From Sphagnum compactum (lineage: Eukaryota > Bryophyta > Sphagnopsida > Sphagnales), in contig OZ234499.1 in assembly GCA_965153455.1 (NCBI GenBank), positions 15,868,271-15,932,270 of the forward strand: a stretch of DNA of 64,000 nt, in the 5' to 3' direction. Below the pieces are notes generated by a model. It saw only the letters and a program-made list of their open reading frames with translations, was not told where the DNA came from and did not search any database. The translations under genes and the position numbers were made by a program. Of this stretch, positions 38,236 to 49,299 are shown piece after piece; the first letter of the stretch is position 1, and the number at the start of each line of letters is the position of its first letter.

Positions 38236-38588
38236 GTTATCCGTAAAGTCACCCTGTCTTCACCCTGTCTTTGGGCCTGCTTTCACCACCTATCCCCTCT
38301 TTCATTCAGTGGTATCCTCGAAGTAATAATGAAATTTTATTAAATCATCAGTATGAAATGCTGGAACTTAACATTTAGTGCACAAGGTTCGAGAATAATT
38401 ATCATGATTGTACAGGTAGAAGCAGTGAAAATATACGTAGCAGCAGTGGAGGCGCTCAGGAAAAAGGAAAGAATGGTGAAACTCAGTTTACCATCAAGAT
38501 TGGTGGGTGGAAAAAACTAGTTTGGGTCCCAGTTATTTTGTTTTGTAGAATTTCCATTCTCAGTTACGCGTTTGGTGCCCTATTATGG
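38236..38588 (-). mobile_element. MITE, truncated copy in opposite orientation to 58948-59313
   Basis: It opens with GTTATCCGTAAAGTCACCCT, the reverse complement of the right end of the 58948-59313 element. The next 350 bp follow that element in reverse complement, including the GTGGTATCC phrase, AATGAAATTTTATTAAATC, CACAAGGTTCGAGA, GGCGCTCAGG and TTTGGTGCCCTATTATG. Homology stops at ATTATG, about 50 bp short of the other terminus, so this copy lost one end. Confidence 0.8.
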
Positions 38589-39080
38589 GAAAACTAGTTT
38601 GGTCCCCTCTACTTCTTCTTTGTTTTTTTTTCCAGTGCATATACTGTTTTCATCCTGATATCTCATTTCATCTCCAGTTTCAACAAAACTGGGGCCCAGT
38701 ACCTTCAGTTTGGGGTGCTTTACAGATAACGTCTGATACCCAAGTAAGTACCTTGGCCAATTTGGCACAAATTATAATACTTTTCTGGAAAGATCCAATT
38801 TTCAAAAAATACTTTTAAAAAAATTCATAAAATTAAAAAAAACACGTATTTGTGAAGGAAGATGAACATAGAATCCTTTGGAATATTCAGGAATATCCTT
38901 GTTATCGAAAGGGGATCTCCAAAATTAATTGATTGGTCAATAGGCTGCCTCTGTACTATGGTATTTATATTGCCAGGATATTGGATAAGGAACGTGTGGG
39001 TGCTATTGGGAACAACTTGGGGGAACACATGGGAACTTTGTGACAGATAGTAAGTGCCAATAGTGTTTATGGGGGGGGTC

Positions 39081-39578
39081 GATTTTGTGATGTAGCCAAA
39101 GTGGAAGATTTAGCCGAATATTGGCTACAAGCTTAATATGAAAGTAAATTGTTTAAAAATCTATATTTTTGGCTACCTACTTATAGCTACCATGTAGAAA
39201 AAAATCTGGCAATTTGTCTTTAAGTTTTGATCAAATTTTGGGCTATTGAAAATCTCCCACAAGCACTTGATTTTAGCACTTTTAATATATATTTTGGCTA
39301 CATATATATAGCCAGCAAAAAAAAAAGGTGCTAGATATATCAGAAATTAAAAGTGCTAAAAATCATGCGCTTTTTGAGATTTCCAATAGCCAGAATTCAA
39401 AAAGCAATTTGTGTAAAAATCGCTAGATATCTATCTGTTTATACATGGTTCAAGTAGGGTAGCCAAAAAATATGGAAATATGTTTTAAAAATTTTACTGT
39501 CATATTTATTAGCTTGTGGCCAAATCTGGCGAAATCTTTCTGTGGATGGTTGCCACTTTTGGCTATGACACAAAATTG
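39081..39578. mobile_element. full-length TAGCCAAA-type inverted-repeat MITE, about 498 bp
   Basis: The left end GATTTTGTGATGTAGCCAAA(G)TGG is the imperfect reverse complement of the right end CCACTTTTGGCTATGACACAAAATTG. Pairing continues inward: TTTAGCCGAATATTGGC against GGCCAAATCTGGCGAAAT, GCTACCATGTAGAAAAA against the TACATGGTTCAAGTAGGG region, and AGCACTTTTAATA against TTAAAAGTGCTA. The element can fold almost completely, like a foldback MITE, and has no coding capacity. Partial copies lie at 2889-3047, 17769-17975, 22005-22200 and 23735-23965. Confidence 0.8.
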
Positions 39579-39630
39579 CCCTAAAAAATCACGGCAATTG
39601 AGTCTTATGGAAGGAGCCTGATTATTTTTG

Positions 39631-39827
39631 TTGCGTTTTTGGGTTTATTTGGCAAAATCGAGCATTGGGTACGTAAGGGCGGTGCACGATCTTCAAGCCC
39701 GCAAGCGCGCGCCACGAATCCGGCGGAAAGAAAAACAGCAGCCTCGCCGCCTGCTGTTGCTGCTGCCGCCGCCCCCCTGCTTACTCCTGTTGCTGCTGCA
39801 GAAGCTGGACCACCGCGAATTCAATTT
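39631..39827 (+). other. possible upstream coding exon (Ala/Pro-rich), no ATG
   Basis: A GC-rich open stretch reads GLFGKIEHWVRKGGARSSS, then an Ala/Pro-rich segment ending AGPPRIQF, and stops exactly at a good donor (GTAAGT at 39828) in phase 0. The acceptor at 41009 also opens in phase 0 onto TVAQFGAHFLYHRSM, running into the frame at 41052. The phase match hints at one protein. However, no in-frame ATG exists before an upstream TAA, and a MITE ends only about 50 bp upstream. It may be leader sequence or an exon that lost its start. Confidence 0.25.
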
Positions 39828-39984
39828 GTAAGTACATCATCATCTTTGCTTGCCGAGAAAAAAAGGAGTTTAGTTGATTAGTGGACAAACCAAAATGGAA
39901 GCAGCTTTCCACGTAGCAAAAGTAGCAGCGGAACAGGGAAGAAGCTACTGACTGACTGACTGACTGCCTGACGTGTGAGGGAGA

Positions 39985-41051
39985 TTTTGAGAACGTCTCA
40001 TCTGGAACAGTGTCGGTCGTTCAGACGACGACGTCGACGAAGCAGACGTAAAAGAACTAGAAGAAGAAGAAGAAGAAGAAAATGAGCTCAGGAGGCGGAG
40101 GAGGAAGAAGGAGTGTCGTAGTAGTATTCGTTGTCGACTTTTCTTCATTTTGCTCTCTTGGTTCAAAATCTGCTTTTCTCGGTGCTGGCTGCCTTTCTTT
40201 GGTCTCTGGTAGTGTTATACCGTAAGTATTACTACTAATACGCGATTCTTTTTGTTTCTAAGTACTTCAATTTGCAGTTTCTTGTTGTTGTTGTTGTTGC
40301 TCTGCATCGCAATCTCTCTTCGTGTTTTAAAAATCAATTAGTGACGATTTCCTTCAATTTGCAGTTTTCTTTTTTGTTGTTGTTGCTCTGCATCGCAATC
40401 TTTCTTCGTGTTCTTCGAATCAATTCGCGACGATTTCTTTCAATTTGCAGTTTTCTTGTTGTTGTTGCTCTAGGACCGCAATCTCTCTTCGTGTTCTTCC
40501 AACCAACGGTTTCCTTCAATTTGCAGTTTCTTGTTGTTGTTGCTTTGCATCGCAATCTCTCTCTCTCTTCGTGTTCTTCTAATCAATTCGCGAAGACGAT
40601 AAATTCCCTCCACCTCGTGCACCGTTATTCTCACGATTTGTTTCCATCGTTACAGTCTCTCGATAAAAAATTCCGTTAATCGCACTAGATACGTTCTCCA
40701 TCGACTGCTTGCTTCTTTTTTGTTTCGCTCTTTTTGCCTTCTGCTCAGAGCCTTACGAAGATAAGTTCGTGCTCGGAATAGAATTGCCGTTCCGCAGTTT
40801 AGAGCTCGCTGCTTCGGGAGCTCGTTCGCTCAGTACTTTGTTTCCCGCCAATTGTCGCTGATTTCAAGCCCGTCTTCGATTAGAAATCTCGTTGTGATCA
40901 TCGCTGTTCCTCTCGACGTTCTCTTGCTTTGCAAATCCAAAACAAACGCCTGCCTACCGTCTCAGGTCCTTCATAATTGTTGACGTCTGTTTTTTTTGTC
41001 CTCCTTCAGACTGTTGCACAATTTGGAGCACACTTTCTTTACCATCGAAGT
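39985..41051 (+). promoter_or_regulatory. 5' leader of the 41.05 kb gene with repeated splice acceptors
   Basis: CT- and GTT-rich leader-like DNA. A strong donor (GTAAGTATT at 40222) is followed by four near-identical acceptors (TTCAATTTGCAG, AG ending 40277, 40364, 40450 and 40526), then by a further acceptor (CCTCCTTCAG ending 41009) shortly before the ATG. This looks like a leader with one or two introns and possible alternative acceptor use. Transcription has to be shown by RNA. Confidence 0.4.
40262..40610 (+). repeat. four-copy tandem repeat, 76-87 bp, each with a splice acceptor
   Basis: Units begin at TTCAATTTGCAG and contain (GTT)n, GCTCTGCATCGCAATCTCTC, TTCGTGTTCTTC and AATCAATT(C/A)GCGACGATTT. 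The acceptor AGs lie 87, 86 and 76 bp apart. The third unit is shorter. A long Leu/Phe/Val-rich open frame across it is a product of the repeat. Confidence 0.85.
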
Positions 41052-41498
41052 ATGGCCGACGTAGATATGTCGACCACGTTCGAACAGGGAACAACACCAT
41101 TCTACGATCCTTACTACAGACCTGGGACGCCGAAGACGCAGTCGGAGGAAACCATGATGCGATGGTACGACGACTTCAGTGTGTTTAATCTGTTGCACTT
41201 CCCCAAATCCAAGAGCCTTTCCTTCGATATCTCAATGCTCGCGCCGGCGGGACAAGAGGAGGAAACGAGTCCTTATCTCTCCAGACAAAACAGAAGCGGA
41301 GTCCTGGTGGTGGCGAAGAAATGGAATAATAATACGCAAGCTCAGGGAGGGGAGAATCTTGTTGTCAAGACTAATACGCTGGAGTATGTCAATTCTTCGG
41401 CAGCTGCCGGAACCGGCGACGATAAAGGGACAACAGGCGACGACGCAGCAGTGAAGAACCACGTTGCGAAGGAGGACATGACAAGTGACCACCTCTAA
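41052..41498 (+). CDS. small protein of unknown function, 148 aa
   Basis: An ATG frame of 149 codons including TAA. The start MADVDMSTTFEQGTTPFYDP is followed by YYRPGTPKTQSEETMMRWYD and FSVFNLLHFPKSKSLSFDIS. The C-terminal half is rich in Gly, Ala, Asp, Asn and Thr and is probably disordered. There is no signal peptide, membrane segment or recognised domain. GC content and codon use resemble the other genes here rather than the flanking AT-rich DNA. An acceptor lies 42 bp upstream, and the sequence in between is open in the same frame, so the protein could start further upstream if the 39631-39827 exon is real. I do not recognise the family. Confidence 0.45.
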   Translation: MADVDMSTTFEQGTTPFYDPYYRPGTPKTQSEETMMRWYDDFSVFNLLHFPKSKSLSFDISMLAPAGQEEETSPYLSRQNRSGVLVVAKKWNNNTQAQGGENLVVKTNTLEYVNSSAAAGTGDDKGTTGDDAAVKNHVAKEDMTSDHL

Positions 41499-42250
41499 CT
41501 AGCAGTGTGTTCTTGAAACCCTTGCAATGAATAGACTTTCCAGTTCAGCTGTGCAGTGGAGCTGGTCCGGGAGCAGAGTTCTACCTTTCCATGTGAAGTG
41601 GACCATCATGTCCATTACCAAAAGATTACTTCAGAACTTGTGATCTGCAGTAGCAAAGAGTAAGCTTGCAAGCAATCATCCTAGCAAAACTGTAAGATTT
41701 TCTCCCAGCTGTAATACTAGTCATGGTCTGAGCTCAGGGATCTTCCTTCCTTGTAGACTAAGAAGTCCTGTACTGACTGCAGGCACTCCCCTGTATACAT
41801 ACATTACATGATCACGTATAAAGGAGATTTCTTTTGTGTAAAGCCTGGTGCAATTTCAGTACTGCGAATTAAATTTTCCAGTTTCTGAGCTTTTCCATTT
41901 TGCAACCGCAGCTGTCCATCCAGGCATGAAGTTTTGGAGTTGTGACGAGTTCTGGAAGGGAGTGCTTAATTTAGGTCATCTCTTTGCACTCACCAGAAAG
42001 AACATTTGATTGCTTATTGCAGATGGGTTGATGCAAGTTGCATCCTGGCAGCATGTAATAACAAGGATAGATGCTTCTTCAATAAGATCTTAAATTACTT
42101 ATGCTGAAGCAAGTGGGAGTGAAATGCCTGGTGAATTCTGAGGAATTTTATGCGATTTTTTAGTGATGAAGTTCTGTTGTTGTGATTGCACTATTGATGT
42201 ATGTACCAGCTAGTCTTGATTTTTTAACACTGTAAATTTGTGTTTGAGAT
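41499..42250 (+). other. probable 3' UTR of the 148-aa gene
   Basis: Composition stays intermediate between the gene and the AT-rich DNA that follows, with no motif-supported open frame. TG- and TTG-rich phrases of the kind found near plant poly(A) sites occur between about 41800 and 42250, but no single signal can be chosen. Confidence 0.3.
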
Positions 42251-45200
42251 CTGTTGGAAGGTATAATATGGTGCTTGACCACAACGCAAGCGACACCCTT
42301 GGACAACAAAACCTGTGTGAGTACCAAAAACCTGGCTTCTTTGCTTCATCAAATGCTTTCCGAACCTGAATTCAAAAGGCAGTCTCTAGGGGGAACTTCT
42401 CCTGTTCCGAAAAATTGGGAATACAAAGTCTAGGTTCTTTGTTGTAGTACCATTGGAAGCAGTCTAACTGGATATATATATATGTGTGCAATTGCAAAAA
42501 CTTTCCTTCCTGCTGTTTTGCAAACTGCAGCTGATTTGAAACAACTATCTTTGTATCTTTTCTTCCTTAAAACTTCAATTGCAATTCTTACTTTGGAGAT
42601 TTTCCATTTTGCAATTGTTGTTGTCCTCACAACAACATAGATTTCCCTTTTTGAAACTTATTCGTTTTCTTACAAAAAAGAGAGTCCAGGATTTATGACA
42701 AGAAAGATGAATTTATTATTAAACACAACAAACATTAGTGACATGCAAGAAAATTTAGGATTGTGTGGGTGACATGAATGGCGCATATCACATGCATGAA
42801 ATCATTTTCATGTTTTGAAAAAACAAGTTTGACACGCACTATTGTCACTGCCAACTCTTATTTTTCAAAGCTGCTTGACGAATCAAGGAATTAATGGAGT
42901 TACATCAGTTTTCCATTTGGAAAAGTTCAATTTGTTTGATGAATTTTATAAGGTTGATAACTTAATGAAATTGAGCTTGTTTACAACACAATGACGCAAT
43001 TGAGTGTATACTTGAGTGGTAATTAATCTACTTGCCACCATAATAACTCCCTAAAATTGATGATTTAATTTCTTTTCATTTTCAAGTTTTATCAAGTGTT
43101 GTGTGCGCTATTATAGCATCATTTCCCAACTCTATTGAAACTAACAATTGTGACATAAATAAAAACAACATGCACACAAAACCATAGTCATTCCATGGGA
43201 CAATCCCACGAACGCAACCTATTTAAAACCTTGTTCAAATTGAAATGGGTATTAACAAAGAAAACAAATGGCTCTATCACGAGAGGCTCTATCATAAAAT
43301 AATGTTTTGCATAAAAAGTTTCAAGAACATGTCATGGAAATGTTTTTATTATTATGAACCCAAGTTAAATGGGTTAAGAATTTGTTAGCTTTTAAACAAG
43401 GAGGAGTTTTTTAAATCATTTAAATTTTTTGTATAATCAAATCATATTTACAAATTCAAATTTAGTTCCACAATATCTCAAGCCATACATGCCCATTTGC
43501 CTTTCCTTCAACCCCATACATGTTAAAAAACCATATTGTGTATAAACAAATTTGAGTTTGTTTGTTTGTTTGTTTTTTTTTTTGGTATGTTTAGACAAAT
43601 TTCGTAAAAGGTCTTGCACTATGCGCACATAACACAAAATATTTAAATGCTTTAAACGAATATTAACAATGGATGAAAACAATTGGATGAAAAGAGTTGG
43701 GAAAGCTTTCCTCTTAATTCTTCCATTTCATTTTGTTTTCACAATGTTTCATTTATAGGTATTCGGATTTGGCAACTTTCAATTAATGGAGTTTCTTTTG
43801 TTTCATTGTGGGTTTCGGGTTTTCAATGAGGAGCATTTTGCTACTATGAATAGTGGGTCTACATAGGGAGGGAAATATATTAAAAAATTCCATCATGTGG
43901 TTGTCAACTAGAAAGTTTTATGAATGTGGTACTTGAAAAATAATAAAGAAATAATAGTTTAGGCCATGAAGTGCCTTTTGCATCTAGTGACCAATATGGC
44001 TTTGTGGACAATTTGTGCATAAGTTAATGTTAAATATTCTTAACCATCGTTAGTTGTTGTATTGAAAGAATCCAAGTGCATGTGTATGTCATACATCATC
44101 ATTAACCCATGATTGTCAGGAATTGAAACATATGAATATGTTGATGAATTTATAAATTTGTGCATTTGTGCACAACAATTTATGCATGGTTTATTATTTG
44201 TTTTTATAAGACATAAAATGTGAGACATTTGAAATTATGGTCATGATTGATGTCTCCATAATGTTGTAAATTTGAATCCACAAAGCCATATTGATCCACA
44301 TAGAAATTTTCACGTTCAAGAGGAGTCAATAAAAATATTTTTTCTTTTGTTCCAATGTGAGACAAAGTTGTATATGTTATGTCTTGTTTTTTAACATTAA
44401 TATGATAAAAATCATCCTAATCATAAAGATTCATAATGATTAGGATGATTAATGTATTTGTGTATGATTGATGAACACATTATATTAATTTAATTTGGTT
44501 CTAATTGAATTAATGCGATTTATGGTTTTAGTTCAAAAACATATTTTTTGAAAGAAAAATATTGATAAATTGACATGTTCAAGATAAATGATATAATGGT
44601 AAAGAAAGTTCAAGATAAATAACAAGTTGAACAACCACTGGTTGAACATTAAAAAATAATTCCCAAATTTTTGAATTTTGTATTTGCATATATTTTATTC
44701 ACAATGCACTTTTGTATGATAGAATGTAATTTATATGTTATCTATTTATCTATTTTTGTCATGCACGATATGCAATATATTATATTACATGTATGGGTTT
44801 AAAATAAATTGAATATTTGCATTTGCAAACACAAATGAACAACAAGAATCCAAAAATTAGAAAAAATGATAAATCTTCATTTTCTTTTAAATCCTTCAAT
44901 TATTTGAAATATATATTTATTTAGATTTTTGAAAATTGAATTTCCTATTTATTTCAAGAGGTTTTAAGATTTTTGTTTCATGCATGGGCAGCAATGGGTA
45001 ATGAAATTTACAAACAACTTGATTTTTTGTCTTATATGTATATTGTATGTTGATGTTGGGCACTTTTTAATGGATTTGGTAAAATAATACATCACAAAAA
45101 ATATACATATTTATAAACCATTCCATTTTTTCATTTGTGTGCACTCCATACATAGGTGCATTTTAATTCCTTAAAATTCCATGGTCATATTCACTACCAC

Positions 45201-48200
45201 AATTTTTGAATTTTGTGACAAGAATAAATTGACAATGGATCCCAAAAAAATGGTTCCTTCATTAAGTTTGTAAAATGATTTTTAATGATTGTAATATCTT
45301 ACATATATAATAAGATCAATTCGTATCAATTATATTATGTGCCTGGATTGAAGGTCTTTTATTTTATTTGGGAAATTTAATCTTGTAGCAGTAATGCACT
45401 ATGTATAACTTTAATGAAAATATCCAACAATATTGTAACAAATGTAAAAATCACAAAAAAGTTGAAGGACGAAGTTGTCAAATCATTATAACCTTTCAAA
45501 ACAATCAAGTGAATTACACAAGCTTTCCCAATCAAAGTAATGTACGTATTATTTGAAAATATTATCCAAGTTTAGTTTATCCCAAAAGCTTTTGAGGTTT
45601 TATCACAATATAGTTTTCCTTTCCACATTTGCACCCAACCGAAACCTATGAACTTTTTGGATGGAAACCTTAACTATTTTTTAAAAAAGGTTTGAAATAT
45701 TGGTTGAAAAATCCTTAGATTTATGAAGCAATTCTCATTGAGTTATTTGTTAATATGAAAATCTTTTAAAATTCTGTCAAGGTTGTTCCTAAAATAATGT
45801 TAAAAAATTTAGTTCTTGAATGTTTATTTTAAAATAAACCTAAAGGATGAAAATTTTGACTTGGGGCAATAAAATATAAAATATCCTCATAATCCTTATT
45901 TTTGAAAAACCCAAAAATTTATGTATCATTGAATTTGTTTGTATATAATGTTTTGTTCACATTTAGAAATAAAATCATCTGATGATGAATTATCACAAAT
46001 ATGAGTTTGAAATTTTAACTTTATATAGAAATAAACAAACTTTCTCATTGATGATGAATTGTAACATTCAAATTACAATTTGTCTTGTTAAAAACACCCT
46101 AAACCTCCACCATTTTGGGTGTTTGTCCATCATTATTGCTACTTTCCTTGGTTACAACTCCAATCTAAGAATTTTTAATCCTTTATGATTGGAATACTAG
46201 TCATAAATTTAGTCATATATTTGAAGATTTCTTCTAGTGTATCCTAGATTTTTTTAATTGTAAATTTTCATGTTTTTTAGCATGATGTTCCACCATATTT
46301 GGTTGAATATGATATTTGATGGGCATTGGTTGTTTATTTTACTTTGAATTCTACTATATATGTGGTGATTGAACTTTGCATTTGTAAAATGCTCACATGA
46401 TTTTTTTAACATCCATATATTTTGTGTGATTCATAATTTGTGATTTTGTGTGATTCTTATTTGTGAAATTACGTTAATGAATTTAGATTTTTTTAAGAAA
46501 ATATTAGATTTGAATAAATATTTAATAACTAAAAAAATTATCGTCATAAAGTGCTCAATCAAAGTTTTTCCTTTTCCTTTTTTGTGTGACATTAAGATTA
46601 ATGATTGAATGGGAATGCTACATTTGAATGTTAGGAATTTGTTAAACTTTTGTAATGGATATTGTAATGGTTAAAAACAAAATTTCACCAATAAGAACAT
46701 TTGCAATGTTTTCCATCTTTTTATAAATGTATTGAATATGATTTCTAATGTGTGTTTTGTAATATTTGTATTGCAAGAAACATTGAATAATGAAACGACA
46801 CAACCCAATGGTGTGAAATTTCAATTATATTTCAAAATATTCAATAATGCAAAGTGACCATAAATGGATTGTCATAATCCATATTTTCTTGGGTCCAAAT
46901 TACAATAATCTATGTAACTTTTGAATGTAATATGAGAATTGTAGAAGAAGGATTTAAATAAATGAAACTAACATTTTTAATTTTCCAAATTTGAAGTTAT
47001 TACACCAAAATCATCAATATTCAACCAAAGATGGACTTTACAACACAAGGAAAACAATTGCGACAATCCACAACAAAATGATTATGGACTTACTGCTTAT
47101 AATTAATCTAGTCCAATATATTCATAACTTTGAGAAATGAAACTTAAAATGTTTATAACACTCAAGGTTAGAAAATCCAAGAAGTTTTTTTTTGGGGTGT
47201 TATTCCACATTAAGGACCTCAAACACTACAACAATTTACAAAGTTCAATTTAGATATTTTAATTTTTTTTAAAAACCTACCTTTCATAAAGATGTTTAAA
47301 ATTCATAGTGGGGTCACTTAAAGTTAAACATAAAAAATATTCAAAAGTCTATTAGTGATTTCATTATAACAATAATACCTTGTTGATTTAAATATCCCAT
47401 ACTATTTTGGTTCACTTGAAAGGATGATAATTGATTATCCAGTAAATAAGATATGTAATTGAAATGACAATTGCCCCCATTTCATATTTATAAGGTGTAT
47501 CAACGTAATAAATACTCAAATGATGAATGGACAATATTTAATGTAAATTTTCCATTATTATGAATTTAACATAGATTCATTTTCAATTTCACACACACAC
47601 ACACACATTGGTTGTTTTGGAAAATTGTTTGTGCTCAAAATGTTTGTCTTAAAAGAATTATTTAATTTGAAAAACTACTTATGTTGAAAAATTGATTGTA
47701 TTCCAAATTGTTAGTGTTGAAAACTTGTATTGAAACATTGTTTGTATTAATGAATTCTTCTATTGGAAAACTCCTTGCATTCCAAAATTACTTACATTTG
47801 AAATAATTTTACACAAAAAATTTGATTTGAATGTAAAACATTTCATTGAAAAATGATTTTGCATATAAAACCGCAACAAATACAACGAAAAGTTAACATG
47901 TAAGATCTTTTTTTTATTCTAAAAAGGAAAATGGTATAAATATTATATAATATGGGTAACACAAACCAAAATTGTGATGTATTAAAAAGTTTCAAACATA
48001 TACAAAATATTTATATTGTGAAAAATTAAAATGAAATAGTAAATATTATCAACACAAGCATGTCATGTGCTTAATTTATTTTTAATTAAAAATTAATTTT
48101 AATATATCAAAGTCAAACTTGCATTTTACAATACGGTGCACATCATTATTAGCAAGAATTGTCAAAGGAGCCACAACCAAATCCTCACCACATTAATTAC

Positions 48201-49030
48201 ATTTTTTTGGGGGTTGAATTTTTGGATGTTTTCCTAAAAGTTGATGAAAGATATGTGAACAAAAACTAGAATTACCACAAATGCATATTGAAATTGAAAA
48301 CTACACCTATTTTTTATGAGGAAAATTGAAGAATGTCATTACAAGTTGAATAAACACATTATATATATATATATAATAAATTATTATTATCATTATTTTG
48401 TGTTATTTTTACAGTTTGTGTCATGGACACCACCATCACCTGTCATTAGGTCCTCAATGGGGTATAAATAAGAGTAAAACCAATTATCTTCAGTTTGTTC
48501 AACACTAGTTTTGGGTACATTTTTTTATCATAACCTTTGTTTTCATATGTTATTATAATAAAATTTTGTTTGAATCATCTTTTAACATATACTGTGTTCT
48601 TGTTTTGTGTCTTTATGTTTCTAGTTTTAGATTAGACTTAGGCTTGCAATTTTTTATGATTTATTTTCCTTGTCATGTCCTTAACTTTATTTTTATTCTT
48701 ATAGTTTTTTGTGCCCATGACATTTTAAAACCCATGAATTTTTCATGAACATAATTTTTTTAATTTTCGCATTGATTCTATTGAAATTTCGTGATATTGG
48801 TAGTTTGTGATTCGAAGGTTATGAAAGCTGATGTAGAGTTAGAAGAAAAGTTGAAAAAGTTTAAAGCTTCTTTTGATAGAAATGAAATTGTGAACATGTA
48901 AACAATTATTATTATATTTTATTGTTCATTTTACAATTTTTTTCACTTTGATATTTGCTTTTTAACCCAAATATTTAAATTGATTTTTTTTTAAAAATGG
49001 TTTGGATACATAATTTTGATTGAATATCCT
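42251..49030. other. AT-rich intergenic DNA, no gene seen
   Basis: Only short unrecognised open frames. It contains a perfect 14-bp hairpin (44411-44449), an AC microsatellite (about 47588-47609), a loosely repeating TTGAAAA/TTGTTTGTATT zone (about 47610-47790) and a short AT-repeat (about 48358-48376). Nothing points to an RNA gene or a protein. Confidence 0.55.
44411..44449. other. perfect 14-bp inverted repeat
   Basis: ATCATCCTAATCAT (44411-44424) is followed after 11 bases by ATGATTAGGATGAT (44436-44449), its exact reverse complement. It stands alone in AT-rich DNA. No T-run follows that would suggest a polymerase III terminator, and no gene is near. Confidence 0.8.
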
Positions 49031-49129
49031 TATTTGGCAAATATCACAAAAAGATGATATTTGCTTAACACTGGTTTGAATTTCATGAAAGAGAAAGCAT
49101 CAACCAAGAGCATACCTTTGACCAGTGAT

Positions 49130-49299
49130 AAAAGAGAGTGATCCAAAGTGGGAATAGAGTAGTCGCAAACAAGTGTGGTCCACGTGTGAAAAGAGCGGCT
49201 CAAAATGGTCCAAGTGTGAATAGAGCACCTCAAAGTGGTCTTATCACACTGGAGCTCCTCTGTGCGTTGCGGGGGTTTTGTGCGTTGCCCGACGGGGCG
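49130..49299 (+). promoter_or_regulatory. CHLG proximal promoter with G-box and 30-bp repeats
   Basis: A perfect CACGTG palindrome lies at 49181-49186, 114 bp before the ATG of the chlorophyll synthase gene. It sits in the first of two tandem units, GTGGTCCACGTGTGAAAAGAG and TGGTCCAAGTGTGAATAGAG, about 31 bp apart; the second unit has CAAGTG instead. G-boxes are bound by bZIP (HY5) and bHLH (PIF) factors that control light-induced chlorophyll genes. That this one is active is inference. Confidence 0.6.

Larger units (their letters stand above)
29101..39075. other. AT-rich gene-poor DNA with MITEs, satellites and microsatellites
   Basis: No gene supported. The block contains a small CACTA-type element (30129-30281), a hairpin-forming CCTA/GGTA cluster (31811-32030), a strongly AT-rich zone (about 32.3-33.2 kb), a degenerate satellite (33185-33800), several microsatellites, and a truncated MITE (38236-38588). 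GC content rises from about 37.2 to 38.8 kb, but the open frames there are short and unrecognised. Confidence 0.55.

Noticed and set aside
37826-38246. Gly/Trp/Val- and Pro/Thr/His-rich frames
   Set aside because: They are encoded by the (CACC)n(CA)n microsatellite on its two strands.
40272-40679. 135-codon Leu/Val/Phe-rich frame
   Set aside because: It is made by the CT- and GTT-rich tandem leader repeat; residue blocks repeat with the 86-bp unit.
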